Of a stretch of DNA of 64,000 bases, positions 50,008 to 57,835 are shown piece by piece. The DNA comes from Patescibacteria group bacterium (lineage in GTDB: Bacteria; Patescibacteriota; Gracilibacteria; UM-FILTER-43-11): positions 1 through 64,000 of the forward strand of contig JAHIUN010000004.1 of the NCBI GenBank assembly GCA_018817125.1. The letters are read 5' to 3'. Position 1 is the stretch's first letter, and every line of letters starts with the position of its first letter. The notes below the pieces were generated by a model, which saw nothing but the letters and a program-made list of their open reading frames with translations, was not told where the DNA came from and made no database searches. The position numbers were made by a program, and so were the translations under genes.

Positions 50008-50036
50008 TTGACAATATATTTAAATTATGGTATATT
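50008..50036 (+). promoter_or_regulatory. Promoter of the metalloprotease gene
   Basis: TTGACA (50008-50013), 17-bp spacer, TATATT (50031-50036). Leader of about 75 nt. The remaining bases between 49900 and 50117 hold nothing else recognised. Confidence 0.7.
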
Positions 50037-50117
50037 CTTACTCAATCTTAAGTACCCCATAAACAGGGGCCAAAAACAAAGACTAAAAACAAAAGGAATT
50101 CTTTAATTTTACCCTCC

Positions 50118-50951
50118 ATGTTGTTTAAAGTCTTTTCTTTATTTTTGGTCCTCCAGTTCGCCTCCTTTGCTTTGTGGCAAGGCGTTCAGGCATGGAATAA
50201 AAACGATCTCAAACCGGTGAGTGCCGTCGAGGAAACCGTTGAACCGATCGTGGTTAATAATCAGGTGATCCGTGAACCGGATTTAGACCATGTACGCTTC
50301 GCAGCCCGGGATGAAAAAGCGGGGTATCGTATTGTGGATACAGAGAAAAAAGAAGAAATCGTCACCGTACTCAAAAAACTGCCCGAATATCACACAGAAA
50401 GCCTTAAAAACCTGATCTTAGATTACAATCCCGACGCTAATCGCGGTCTGGGAGGTAAAAGTATGATTATTCTCCGCGCCGTGAACATGGATGCGGAAGA
50501 ATTTTTCGGCGTGATGATCCATGAGATCGGTCACAACGTGGACCTGGGCGCTCTGAGTGAAATGAATGAAGACATGGAAAGTGAATTCAAAGACGGTAAA
50601 AATCCCATTTATGAAAGTGATCCCAGTCTTGGCTTTTACCGCATCAGCTGGGAAAACGATCAAATGCGCAAAAAAGAAATGAGTAATCCGGATTTTGTAT
50701 CCGGCTACGCCATGACCGACCCTTTTGAGGATTTCGCGGAAAGCTATGTGTATTACGTATTGCACAATAAGGATTTCAAAAGCAAAACACAGACCAGCGA
50801 AGCACTTTTAAAAAAATATCAGTTTATGAAAAATGAAGTGTTTAACGGAATGGAATTCGACACCGGTGAGTATCTGACGGATCAGTTCAATAACCGGCCA
50901 TGGGATATTACGGTGCTGAGTTATGATCTTCCAAAATTTTTAAGCAATTAA
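50118..50951 (+). CDS. Exported zincin metalloprotease-like protein
   Basis: A 277-residue protein with an N-terminal signal/anchor (1-24), a zinc site HEIGH at 135-139 (MIHEIGHNVDLG) and a downstream DPFEDFAESY near 203-212 whose Glu could be the third ligand, as in lethal-factor/M34-like and related gluzincins. It probably acts on the outside of the membrane. A J-domain-like gene follows 12 bp later. Confidence 0.72.
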   Translation: MLFKVFSLFLVLQFASFALWQGVQAWNKNDLKPVSAVEETVEPIVVNNQVIREPDLDHVRFAARDEKAGYRIVDTEKKEEIVTVLKKLPEYHTESLKNLILDYNPDANRGLGGKSMIILRAVNMDAEEFFGVMIHEIGHNVDLGALSEMNEDMESEFKDGKNPIYESDPSLGFYRISWENDQMRKKEMSNPDFVSGYAMTDPFEDFAESYVYYVLHNKDFKSKTQTSEALLKKYQFMKNEVFNGMEFDTGEYLTDQFNNRPWDITVLSYDLPKFLSN

Positions 50952-50963
50952 TTTTATATCCTG

Positions 50964-51632
50964 ATGTTAAAAGGAGCAAAAATAAGACGGGAAGGCGAAA
51001 TAAGAAGACATAAAATGGCTGACACTGTCAGTCAGATAAAAAGGGGATTAAAACTCATAGCAGAGAGAGAAAGAAATAAAGCATATTCGGAAAAATCAGC
51101 GGATCGACAAGGGGGAGTAAATGAAAAAAATACTGGAAATGAGTCTGTCGATATTCTGCCTTTTATAAGAGATATAAAGGAGGCGCGTAAAAAAATTCGC
51201 TCTTTAGAAGAACATGAACAACGTTTAAAAAGGCATGCGGAGGAGCAGAATAAGATACTAAAAATCCAAAAAAACAGTATTAAAAGTCTGCAAGAAAATA
51301 AAGCCAGACTGAAAGCCGCGATAGAAAAATTGGAACAAATTGTAAGGCAGCAACGGGGAATAATTAACCAACTTCTCTCAGAAAGAACTCATAATTCACC
51401 AAAACAAAGTGACCCCAAAGGGTATTACAAAATTTTAGGATTGCGTCCGGATGCCTTTGAGGGTCTGAACGAAGAGCAAATCCAAAATTTACTCAAAAGG
51501 CATCATCGTGTTTATTCACATCTGCACCATACTGACAAGGGTGGTGATTTAGAAAAAATAAAATTGTTAAATGAAGCCTATACCTTCCTTATAAACACTA
51601 AGAATAGGGCTGAATATAAAAAGGAGGTATAG
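50964..51632 (+). CDS. Coiled-coil protein with a degenerate J-domain
   Basis: A 222-residue protein. Residues about 70-140 form a coiled coil (KKIRSLEEHEQRLKRHAEEQ, ENKARLKAAIEKLEQIVRQQ). Residues about 150-222 look like a DnaJ J-domain (GYYKILGLRPDAF ... KIKLLNEAYTFLINTKNRAEYKKEV), but the invariant HPD tripeptide reads HTD (HHTDKGGD). Loss of the Pro would be expected to weaken DnaK stimulation. A start at 51015 (MADTVSQ) is also possible. Confidence 0.65.
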   Translation: MLKGAKIRREGEIRRHKMADTVSQIKRGLKLIAERERNKAYSEKSADRQGGVNEKNTGNESVDILPFIRDIKEARKKIRSLEEHEQRLKRHAEEQNKILKIQKNSIKSLQENKARLKAAIEKLEQIVRQQRGIINQLLSERTHNSPKQSDPKGYYKILGLRPDAFEGLNEEQIQNLLKRHHRVYSHLHHTDKGGDLEKIKLLNEAYTFLINTKNRAEYKKEV

Positions 51633-51642
51633 TTTTCTGCGA

Positions 51643-52437
51643 CTAAAACAAACTACCCTGAGCAGAAAGGTCGGCACGCGACAGACCTTCTTCTTTTTCA
51701 AGGGCCGTATGAAGCACTTCTACTAACTCCGCCACGATCTGGTTGAGTTTCTGGATTTTCTTTTTATGGGGCTTATGAGTCTTCTCGCCCATATAAAGCC
51801 GTTCATTCAATTCGATCTGAATCCCCGGAAGTCCCCGGCGGGAACAATGATAACCGATGATATACCGACCCTTATAAGGATTATTAATAGCAACTGAAAA
51901 ACCCTTTTCTTCAAAAAATTTCATGATCTTGCGGGTCATCTTACGGGAGCAAGTGGTGTAATCACGATTCCCCAGCACAACATCGGCTCGTTCCTGACCG
52001 GAATCGGCCTTCGTAACAGGCCCTTTGGAACGCATGGAATGACCATCAATAAGAAATTTGATCTTAGGCTTTAATTCCTCGATTTTTTCGTGAAACATAT
52101 CATGGTATTGATTTACCCGCTCGGCAATAACTTCAAAAGAAGGGGGGTCTTTGTAAATAGGCTTTCCATCCAGATCCACACTCACCACCACTCCATCCGC
52201 GGATAATTTCAACTCCATCTCGATATCATCCGGCGCCCGGTTTAAATCCACCACCAATCGTGAGATCCTGGCCTTGACCACATACGCATTGGGAACATCA
52301 AAAATATCCACGGTGTAAGGATCGCTTTGCAGTTTGACTCCCCGGTCGGTCATATGCATACGGCGGCGGAGTTCCGCCGGAACGAAAGTGGAACCATGAG
52401 GGATACTGACCAAAATTGGATGTTTTTTATCGCCCAT
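51643..52437 (-). CDS. N-formylglutamate amidohydrolase family protein
   Basis: A 264-residue protein of the FGase/HutG-2 family (PF05013): ILVSIPHGSTFVP at 9-21, DLNRAPDD near 66, IDGHSMRSKG near 139 and QIELNERLYMG near 228. The family hydrolyses N-formyl or related amide bonds with zinc. No histidine-degradation genes are nearby, so the substrate is unknown and may be a cell-wall amide. Confidence 0.82.
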   Translation of the reverse strand: MGDKKHPILVSIPHGSTFVPAELRRRMHMTDRGVKLQSDPYTVDIFDVPNAYVVKARISRLVVDLNRAPDDIEMELKLSADGVVVSVDLDGKPIYKDPPSFEVIAERVNQYHDMFHEKIEELKPKIKFLIDGHSMRSKGPVTKADSGQERADVVLGNRDYTTCSRKMTRKIMKFFEEKGFSVAINNPYKGRYIIGYHCSRRGLPGIQIELNERLYMGEKTHKPHKKKIQKLNQIVAELVEVLHTALEKEEGLSRADLSAQGSLF

Positions 52438-52446
52438 ATTGCGAAA

Positions 52447-52582
52447 ATTTTTATAATTTTGTAATTTTTGAAATGAATCCTAAACTTCAATTTTTAATGT
52501 GCTGATTTACAATATAATTGTTTATCGGTTTCGAATTTAAATATTATTTACAAAAATTTAAAAATTGTAAAAATTAAAAATT
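52447..52582. repeat. AATTTTTAC / GTAAAAATT word repeats
   Basis: AAATTTTTATAATTTTGTAA (near 52445) faces TTACAAAAATTTAAAAATTG (52548 on) and GTAAAAATTAAAAATTT, in the AT-rich spacer between acyP and the amidohydrolase gene. Confidence 0.4.
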
Positions 52583-52854
52583 TAATAGCGGATATGAAAA
52601 TCATCAAACTCTTCCGTGTAAGGAAGCTGATCGACTTCGACCTTATTAACCTGAGCGGTACTAGGGCCTCCATGACACCAGTCGACCAGATCCCTGATCT
52701 TGTTCTCCGGCCCTTCAGCGACCACAGTCACGGTGCCATCAGCCTCATTAGCCACCCATCCCTTTACATCAAATTCTTCAGCCTTTTCCTGAGTATGAGT
52801 GCGGAAGAAAACACCCTGCACTTTACCGCTGATCGTAAGATGAACACGTATCAT
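52582..52854 (-). CDS. acyP: Acylphosphatase
   Basis: Hydrolyses acyl phosphates. The 90-residue protein has the family length, Arg18 in GKVQGVFFR binding the phosphate and catalytic Asn36 in GWVANEADG, then STAQVNKVEV and the end FHIRY. It overlaps the end of the upstream membrane-protein gene by 4 bp and is probably co-translated with it. Confidence 0.93.
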   Translation of the reverse strand: MIRVHLTISGKVQGVFFRTHTQEKAEEFDVKGWVANEADGTVTVVAEGPENKIRDLVDWCHGGPSTAQVNKVEVDQLPYTEEFDDFHIRY

Positions 52855-53471
52855 TTTTTCTTTTTACATAAAAAATAGTCTGCACTATAGTAAATCAGAT
52901 AGAAACTTAAGGTAAAGGCGAAGAGATTAAGGAGGTGATTTCCGTTAGTAAAATAACTGAATAAAGTGCTCATAATCTCATCGGCTCTTGTTAAAACGTC
53001 CCAACTGTTATAACGCTCAAAAAGCCCAAACATTACACCGATCGCCGTCAGGGGAATAACGACAACAGGAAGAATAACAGCAGAGCGTTTACTGAAAAGA
53101 GTTTTAAAAACCTGTGTCATTTTATGAATCGCATAATAAAAAATAGGAACACCAGCCAGCGCATAAATAAAGAAAAACATCACCATCCATGTCCGGTCCG
53201 GGCAGACCCGGTAAGGATTAAAATCACGGCAATAATTCACCAAATGCCGGACCATGGTAAATAAGTAAGCGGTATTCGGAAGTGTTAAAAGCCAGAACAA
53301 AAACAAAAAGACAAACGCCCACTGAGCCTTGCCTAATTTTCCCCATTGTTTCCGGCCCACTGCCTTAGTCAAATAATAAACGGTTAAACAGGGAACTAAA
53401 GCCAAAAAAAGATTCCAGAAAATCATCAGAATCTTATAGTTGTTGATGTTAATGCCGAAAAGAAATTCCAT
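52851..53471 (-). CDS. DUF1361-like membrane protein
   Basis: A 206-residue protein with about six membrane segments. The LTLPNTAYLFTMVRHL near 64-79 and FERYNSWDVL near 150 match the conserved elements of DUF1361 proteins, whose function is unknown. It lies 2 bp after glmS and overlaps acyP, so glmS-DUF1361-acyP reads as one operon. Confidence 0.72.
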   Translation of the reverse strand: MEFLFGININNYKILMIFWNLFLALVPCLTVYYLTKAVGRKQWGKLGKAQWAFVFLFLFWLLTLPNTAYLFTMVRHLVNYCRDFNPYRVCPDRTWMVMFFFIYALAGVPIFYYAIHKMTQVFKTLFSKRSAVILPVVVIPLTAIGVMFGLFERYNSWDVLTRADEIMSTLFSYFTNGNHLLNLFAFTLSFYLIYYSADYFLCKKKK

Positions 53472-53473
53472 AT

Positions 53474-55237
53474 TTATTTTACAGTAACAGACTTAGCCAG
53501 ATTCCTGGGCATATCCGGATCCAGCCCGCGCAGAACCGCAATATAATAAGCTAAAATCTGAATAGGAACGATGTTTACCAGCGGTGAAGCCACTCCGACA
53601 TCAGGAACCTTGATCCATTCATCAAAAACATCGTGATTATCCGGACTGATGCCAATAATATAAGCTCCACGGGCTTTGAGTTCCATCGTGTTATTGATGA
53701 CATCCTGTTTCACTTCATCGTTCGCCACAAACGAGATGCAAGGGGTTCCCTCAGTAATCAGAGCAATCGGACCATGTTTTAGCTCACCGGCCGCGAAGCC
53801 TTCCGCGTGCACATAACTGACCTCCTGGATTTTGATGGCCGCCTCCAGAGCCATGGGATAGTTCTCGGCTTTTCCGATGATATACGCATTTTCCTGATCT
53901 TTAATTTTCTCCGCCACACTTTTGATGTACGTGAGAAAACGAGGATTCAGCATATCGTTGATTTTGGATGCCACTTCCGCCAGAATACGCCTTCCTTCCT
54001 GTAATTCTCCTATCATAGCCGTAGCGATCAGAAGGAGAAGGGCCATTTGAGACGTGGCGGCTTTAGTGGATGCCACCGCCTTTTCAGGGCCAGCCTTAAT
54101 ATGCAGAGAGAAATCGGACTGACGGGCAATCGTCGAACCTTCAACATTCACAATCGAGAGCACTTTCGCGCCCTTCTTCTTAGCCGCTTCCATTGCCTCC
54201 AAAACATCCGCGGTTTCTCCGCTTTGTGAAATGACGATGAGTAAACTTTCGGGTCGCAAAAAGTGATGATAAACCGGAAATTCAGAGGAGGGGGCAAAAT
54301 TTACATGGCGTTTAGCAATAATGGAAAAAAAATATTCCCCCGCCATACAGACCTTGCCAGCAGTTCCGCAACCGGACAAAAAACAACCCCGTGAATCCTT
54401 GATCTGCTGAGCGATGTGCATGATCTCATCGGTATCCTGATTGATGGCGCGGTGAATACAGTCTTTCTGTTCCATGATCTCCTTCAGCATAAAGTGATCA
54501 TACTCCCCCTTCTCCGCGGACTCCGCCTGCCAGTCGATATTGACCAGACGTTTTTTAATCGGTTCACCCGTTTCCAGATTCAAAAATTCCACCCCATCAT
54601 TCACGATGACCATCTCATTATCATCCAGATAATTAACATTTTGCGTGTATTCCAGAAACGCCGGAATATCAGAGGCTAAAAAGGCCTCATCTTCCCCGAC
54701 ACCGACGATCAGAGGAGAGCCCCGGCGCGCGGCAATCAGATAATTCTCACCGACATTTAGAACCACGATGGCGTACCGGCCAACGAGTCGCTGAACCGCC
54801 TTCAAAACCGCCTCTTTAAACGAATAATCTTTGCGGTATTTGGCAATAAGATGAGCAATTACCTCGGTGTCGGTTTCCGACACAAAATTCTCTTTCCCCA
54901 ATTCTTCACGGATTTCCTGATAATTTTCGATGATCCCATTGTGCACCACAGCGATCTGTTTTTCCGGGTCAAAATGAGGATGTGCATTGGCATTGGTAAC
55001 TCCTCCATGAGTAGCCCAACGGGTATGGCCGATAGCCAATTTGACTTTTTTATCTTTAAAATCATCCAGATTCGCCTCAGAGATCTTACCGACTTTTTTA
55101 TGAGAAAACAGTTCACCATTAAGATCGGTGGCCACACCCCACGAGTCATACCCGCGGTACTCCAATTTCTGCAATCCTTTGATGACGATCTCGAGGGCGT
55201 TGTCACGCTTGCCGAGATAACCGAATATTCCGCACAT
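53474..55237 (-). CDS. glmS: Glutamine--fructose-6-phosphate aminotransferase (isomerizing)
   Basis: Makes glucosamine-6-phosphate from fructose-6-phosphate and glutamine, the entry to peptidoglycan amino sugars. The 587-residue protein starts MCGIFGYLGKRD with the nucleophile Cys2, has the glutaminase domain (2-220; GHTRWATHGG, VHNGIIENY), two SIS sugar-binding domains (CGTAGKVCMAGEY, SQSGETADVLEA) and the end LAKSVTVK. First gene of the glmS operon. Confidence 0.96.
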   Translation of the reverse strand: MCGIFGYLGKRDNALEIVIKGLQKLEYRGYDSWGVATDLNGELFSHKKVGKISEANLDDFKDKKVKLAIGHTRWATHGGVTNANAHPHFDPEKQIAVVHNGIIENYQEIREELGKENFVSETDTEVIAHLIAKYRKDYSFKEAVLKAVQRLVGRYAIVVLNVGENYLIAARRGSPLIVGVGEDEAFLASDIPAFLEYTQNVNYLDDNEMVIVNDGVEFLNLETGEPIKKRLVNIDWQAESAEKGEYDHFMLKEIMEQKDCIHRAINQDTDEIMHIAQQIKDSRGCFLSGCGTAGKVCMAGEYFFSIIAKRHVNFAPSSEFPVYHHFLRPESLLIVISQSGETADVLEAMEAAKKKGAKVLSIVNVEGSTIARQSDFSLHIKAGPEKAVASTKAATSQMALLLLIATAMIGELQEGRRILAEVASKINDMLNPRFLTYIKSVAEKIKDQENAYIIGKAENYPMALEAAIKIQEVSYVHAEGFAAGELKHGPIALITEGTPCISFVANDEVKQDVINNTMELKARGAYIIGISPDNHDVFDEWIKVPDVGVASPLVNIVPIQILAYYIAVLRGLDPDMPRNLAKSVTVK

Positions 55238-55264
55238 AGAAAATTTTTATGAAATAAAAATTTT

Positions 55265-55324
55265 ACACCTGACACATAACATTTAACATTTGACTTTAAA
55301 AGTCAGGTGTCAGATGTTAAATGT
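55265..55324. repeat. Interleaved inverted repeats between rfbB and glmS
   Basis: ACACCTGAC (55265-55273) pairs with 55302-55310, and ACATTTAACA (55279-55288) with 55315-55324. The order A-B-A'-B' means only one pair can form a simple hairpin at a time. The last word overlaps the rfbB stop. Confidence 0.65.
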
Positions 55325-56271
55325 CAATTGTTGATCACTAACCGCTCGCTATACCACAGAACAGTATTATGGAATCCCTCCTCGAAATCAACCGTCGGTT
55401 TCCAGCCGAGTTCGTTACGGATTTTCGTGGCATCAATGGCATAACGGATATCATGACCTGGCCGGTCTTTTACAAATTCGATCCGATCCTCCTGTAAATC
55501 GAGTATTTTAAGCATTTTTTTGGTGATCTCGAGGTTGGAATGCTCATTATTCGCTCCGACATTGTAAATTTCTCCGATTTTTCCTTCGTGCAGGATCAGA
55601 TCGACGGCCCGGCAGTGGTCGGTCACATGCAGCCAATCACGAACATTGCTACCATTCCCATAAACGGGTACCTTTTCACCCGCTAACAGTCTTTTGATGA
55701 AAAACGGAACGATCTTTTCGGGATACTGATAGGGGCCATAATTATTGGAACAGCGGGAAATCACCGCCGGCAGACCGTAGGTTCGGATCGCCGCCAAACA
55801 AAGCATATCTCCGGCTGCCTTAGAGGCAGAATACGGTGAACTGGGTTTCAGAGGAGAGTTTTCGGTAAACAGTCCTTCTTCGATATCCCCGTACACCTCA
55901 TCAGTGGAAATCTGGAGGTAGCGGGAGTGCTTATATTTTAAAGCGGCCTCGATCAAAATCTGTGTACCGATAACATTAGTGGTCAGAAAAGGGGTCGGAT
56001 CCGTTATGGAATTGTCCACATGCGTTTCCGCCGCAAAATTAATAATAGTATCCGCTTTCCCCGCCAGTTCATCCATTAACTTACGATCAGCAATATCACC
56101 CTGTACGAAAGAATAATGAGAATGATCGGAAACATCCGACACATTGTCTAAATTCCCCGCGTAAGTGAGGTGATCGAGATTAATAATCTCGTAATCCGGA
56201 TACCTGCCGAGCATGTAACGGATGAAATGAGAGCCGATAAAACCAGCTCCTCCCGTAACGAGCAGTCTCAT
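55324..56271 (-). CDS. rfbB: dTDP-glucose 4,6-dehydratase
   Basis: Second step of dTDP-rhamnose and other deoxysugar routes. The 315-residue SDR protein has TGGAGFIGSHF at 6-16, the catalytic STDEVYGD near 122 with the RmlB-type Asp-Glu pair, YSASKA near 148 and RCSNNYGPYQ near 176. A start at 56304 would add 11 residues before the Rossmann strand, so 56271 is preferred. RfbA, RfbC and RfbD are not in the window. Confidence 0.93.
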   Translation of the reverse strand: MRLLVTGGAGFIGSHFIRYMLGRYPDYEIINLDHLTYAGNLDNVSDVSDHSHYSFVQGDIADRKLMDELAGKADTIINFAAETHVDNSITDPTPFLTTNVIGTQILIEAALKYKHSRYLQISTDEVYGDIEEGLFTENSPLKPSSPYSASKAAGDMLCLAAIRTYGLPAVISRCSNNYGPYQYPEKIVPFFIKRLLAGEKVPVYGNGSNVRDWLHVTDHCRAVDLILHEGKIGEIYNVGANNEHSNLEITKKMLKILDLQEDRIEFVKDRPGHDIRYAIDATKIRNELGWKPTVDFEEGFHNTVLWYSERLVINN

Positions 56272-56333
56272 AGGGGGGTTGTTAAAACGAAGGCATTTTA
56301 GCACATTTTAACTATTTTTAAGCCTCTGAAGTA

Positions 56334-56362
56334 TTGATTTTAAGGTAGATTTATGCTATAAT
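56334..56362 (+). promoter_or_regulatory. Promoter of the 56394 gene
   Basis: TTGATT (56334-56339), 17-bp spacer, extended TGC-TATAAT (-10 56357-56362); leader of about 25 nt. Confidence 0.7.
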
Positions 56363-56393
56363 AATAAGATTTATAAAATTAAAAAATAAAATC

Positions 56394-57194
56394 ATGCCGG
56401 ATATAACTAAACAAGGCCGAAGCCATGATGCCTCCGTTGTCATCGAAAAACTGGAAGGCAAGCCAATTGGTGAAGCAAAAACTGAACTTACCAGGCTGGA
56501 AACAAGTCAGGTAAAAGACGTAAGAAACTTGTTAGACGAACTATTAGCCTACGATAATGAAGATGATCGTCAAAAATACGGCGCCATTAAACAGGCAGCT
56601 GACACTGTTTATCAGGAAAAATTAGAAGGACGAGAAGGTCAACTCCTGACCGATGAAGATGTTGAAACAGCCTTAAAACCTCTAGAGTTAGCAGAAGAAG
56701 ATGCTGAAGATAAAGATGTGACTGTTTCTGGTATTCAGGCAGGTAATTTACAAGAAATAAGTGCGGATGATTTAACAGAAGATCAGGCAGAAGCACTTCC
56801 TCCATTTAAGAATGGACCATACGGAGAAGCTTTTGAAGCTGCTAAAGCCGCTCCTCTGGCTGAAGAGGTATTGAAGCTCGAAGGTGAGCATGAAAAATTG
56901 AGCAGCGGACTGGTAGCGGCATGGCTCGACCAATACGGAAAGGAAAAGGTGAAAAAGGGTTTACTGCATATGTTTGGAAGAGAAAACCAGAATTTTGCCG
57001 ATGAAAAATTAGACCGTTTTCTTTATGCATTGGAAAAAAATCCCAATAACCTGCCTTCTCCCGAATTGGATGAAATCAGGCTGGCCCTTAAAGCGGAGGT
57101 CTCTTCAGAGGTAGTGGTTGATATTTTAAAAGACCGTATAATGAGAGGGGCCTCTCCTTTACCGGATGATCAGGATGTCAAAGAAGCTACGTAA
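56394..57194 (+). CDS. Acidic helical hypothetical protein
   Basis: A 266-residue, strongly acidic soluble protein (for example AEEDAEDKDVTVSGIQAGN). The helical second half contains LVAAWLDQYGKEKVKKGLLH near 171-190. It is not recognised. It has its own promoter and terminator (57223-57250), so it is a single-gene unit, in the same style as the 16177 gene. Confidence 0.65.
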   Translation: MPDITKQGRSHDASVVIEKLEGKPIGEAKTELTRLETSQVKDVRNLLDELLAYDNEDDRQKYGAIKQAADTVYQEKLEGREGQLLTDEDVETALKPLELAEEDAEDKDVTVSGIQAGNLQEISADDLTEDQAEALPPFKNGPYGEAFEAAKAAPLAEEVLKLEGEHEKLSSGLVAAWLDQYGKEKVKKGLLHMFGRENQNFADEKLDRFLYALEKNPNNLPSPELDEIRLALKAEVSSEVVVDILKDRIMRGASPLPDDQDVKEAT

Positions 57195-57222
57195 ATAAAA
57201 AACTAATACAGCCAATACAAGA

Positions 57223-57250
57223 AGTCTGATAAAAAGTCAGGCTTTTTTTT
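57223..57250 (+). terminator. Terminator after the 56394 gene
   Basis: AGTCTGA (57223-57229) pairs with TCAGGCT (57237-57243), then eight T. Confidence 0.75.
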
Positions 57251-57322
57251 AAAAAAAATTTATATTGACAAATATTAAAATATATATTAGTGTAGTAACC
57301 TTTTGATTAACCTTCTTATTTT

Positions 57323-57835
57323 ATGATGCCAGATGAAAACGACCAGTCACTTAATAATGGTGACGTTGATATATTGGAGCACAGCATGGAAGAACTGGAA
57401 GCGATGAGTATGGACGAACGCCGTGAATTTTATCAGAAATTCTCTGCGCTAGTTCTCTTTCGTCATCTGATTTCAAAAAATCTAATAAGAGAGGTGGCAA
57501 AAAAAGAAGATATTGCAATGATGAAAGGATGCACACTGGAAACAGGTGCAGGAATCTCCGCAATATACGATGTTCTCGGATCCCGATGGCAGGTCTTTCT
57601 GGAAAGACTGGAAGAACATAGAGTTATTATTATGGAAAAAGAGGCGGAAGCTAGAAACATACAGGAAAAATTAGATGAACTGGATGAGTCATCTGAAGAA
57701 AGAGAATTAATGGAAAGGCGGATAAAAAAACTGAAAGGCAAAATTGAGGCGTTACTGGAAGACCCCAAATTATATGTAATGGATCTGAGGAAATCGGCAA
57801 AAGTCGTCAACCGAAATAATCTATTCTACAACTAG
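57323..57835 (+). CDS. Hypothetical coiled-coil protein
   Basis: A 170-residue protein with an acidic start (MMPDENDQSLNNGDVD), a helical middle and a coiled coil at about 95-145 (EKEAEARNIQEKLDELDESS). It is not recognised. A TTGACA at 57265-57270 may be its -35, but no -10 is at proper distance. Convergent with the tyrA-pheA fusion gene, with overlapping ends (57832-57835). Confidence 0.6.
   Translation: MMPDENDQSLNNGDVDILEHSMEELEAMSMDERREFYQKFSALVLFRHLISKNLIREVAKKEDIAMMKGCTLETGAGISAIYDVLGSRWQVFLERLEEHRVIIMEKEAEARNIQEKLDELDESSEERELMERRIKKLKGKIEALLEDPKLYVMDLRKSAKVVNRNNLFYN

Noticed and set aside
57265-57288. Promoter of the 57323 gene (TTGACA ... TATATT)
   Set aside because: The spacer is only 12 bp, too short for a functional pair; only the -35-like box is mentioned with the gene.
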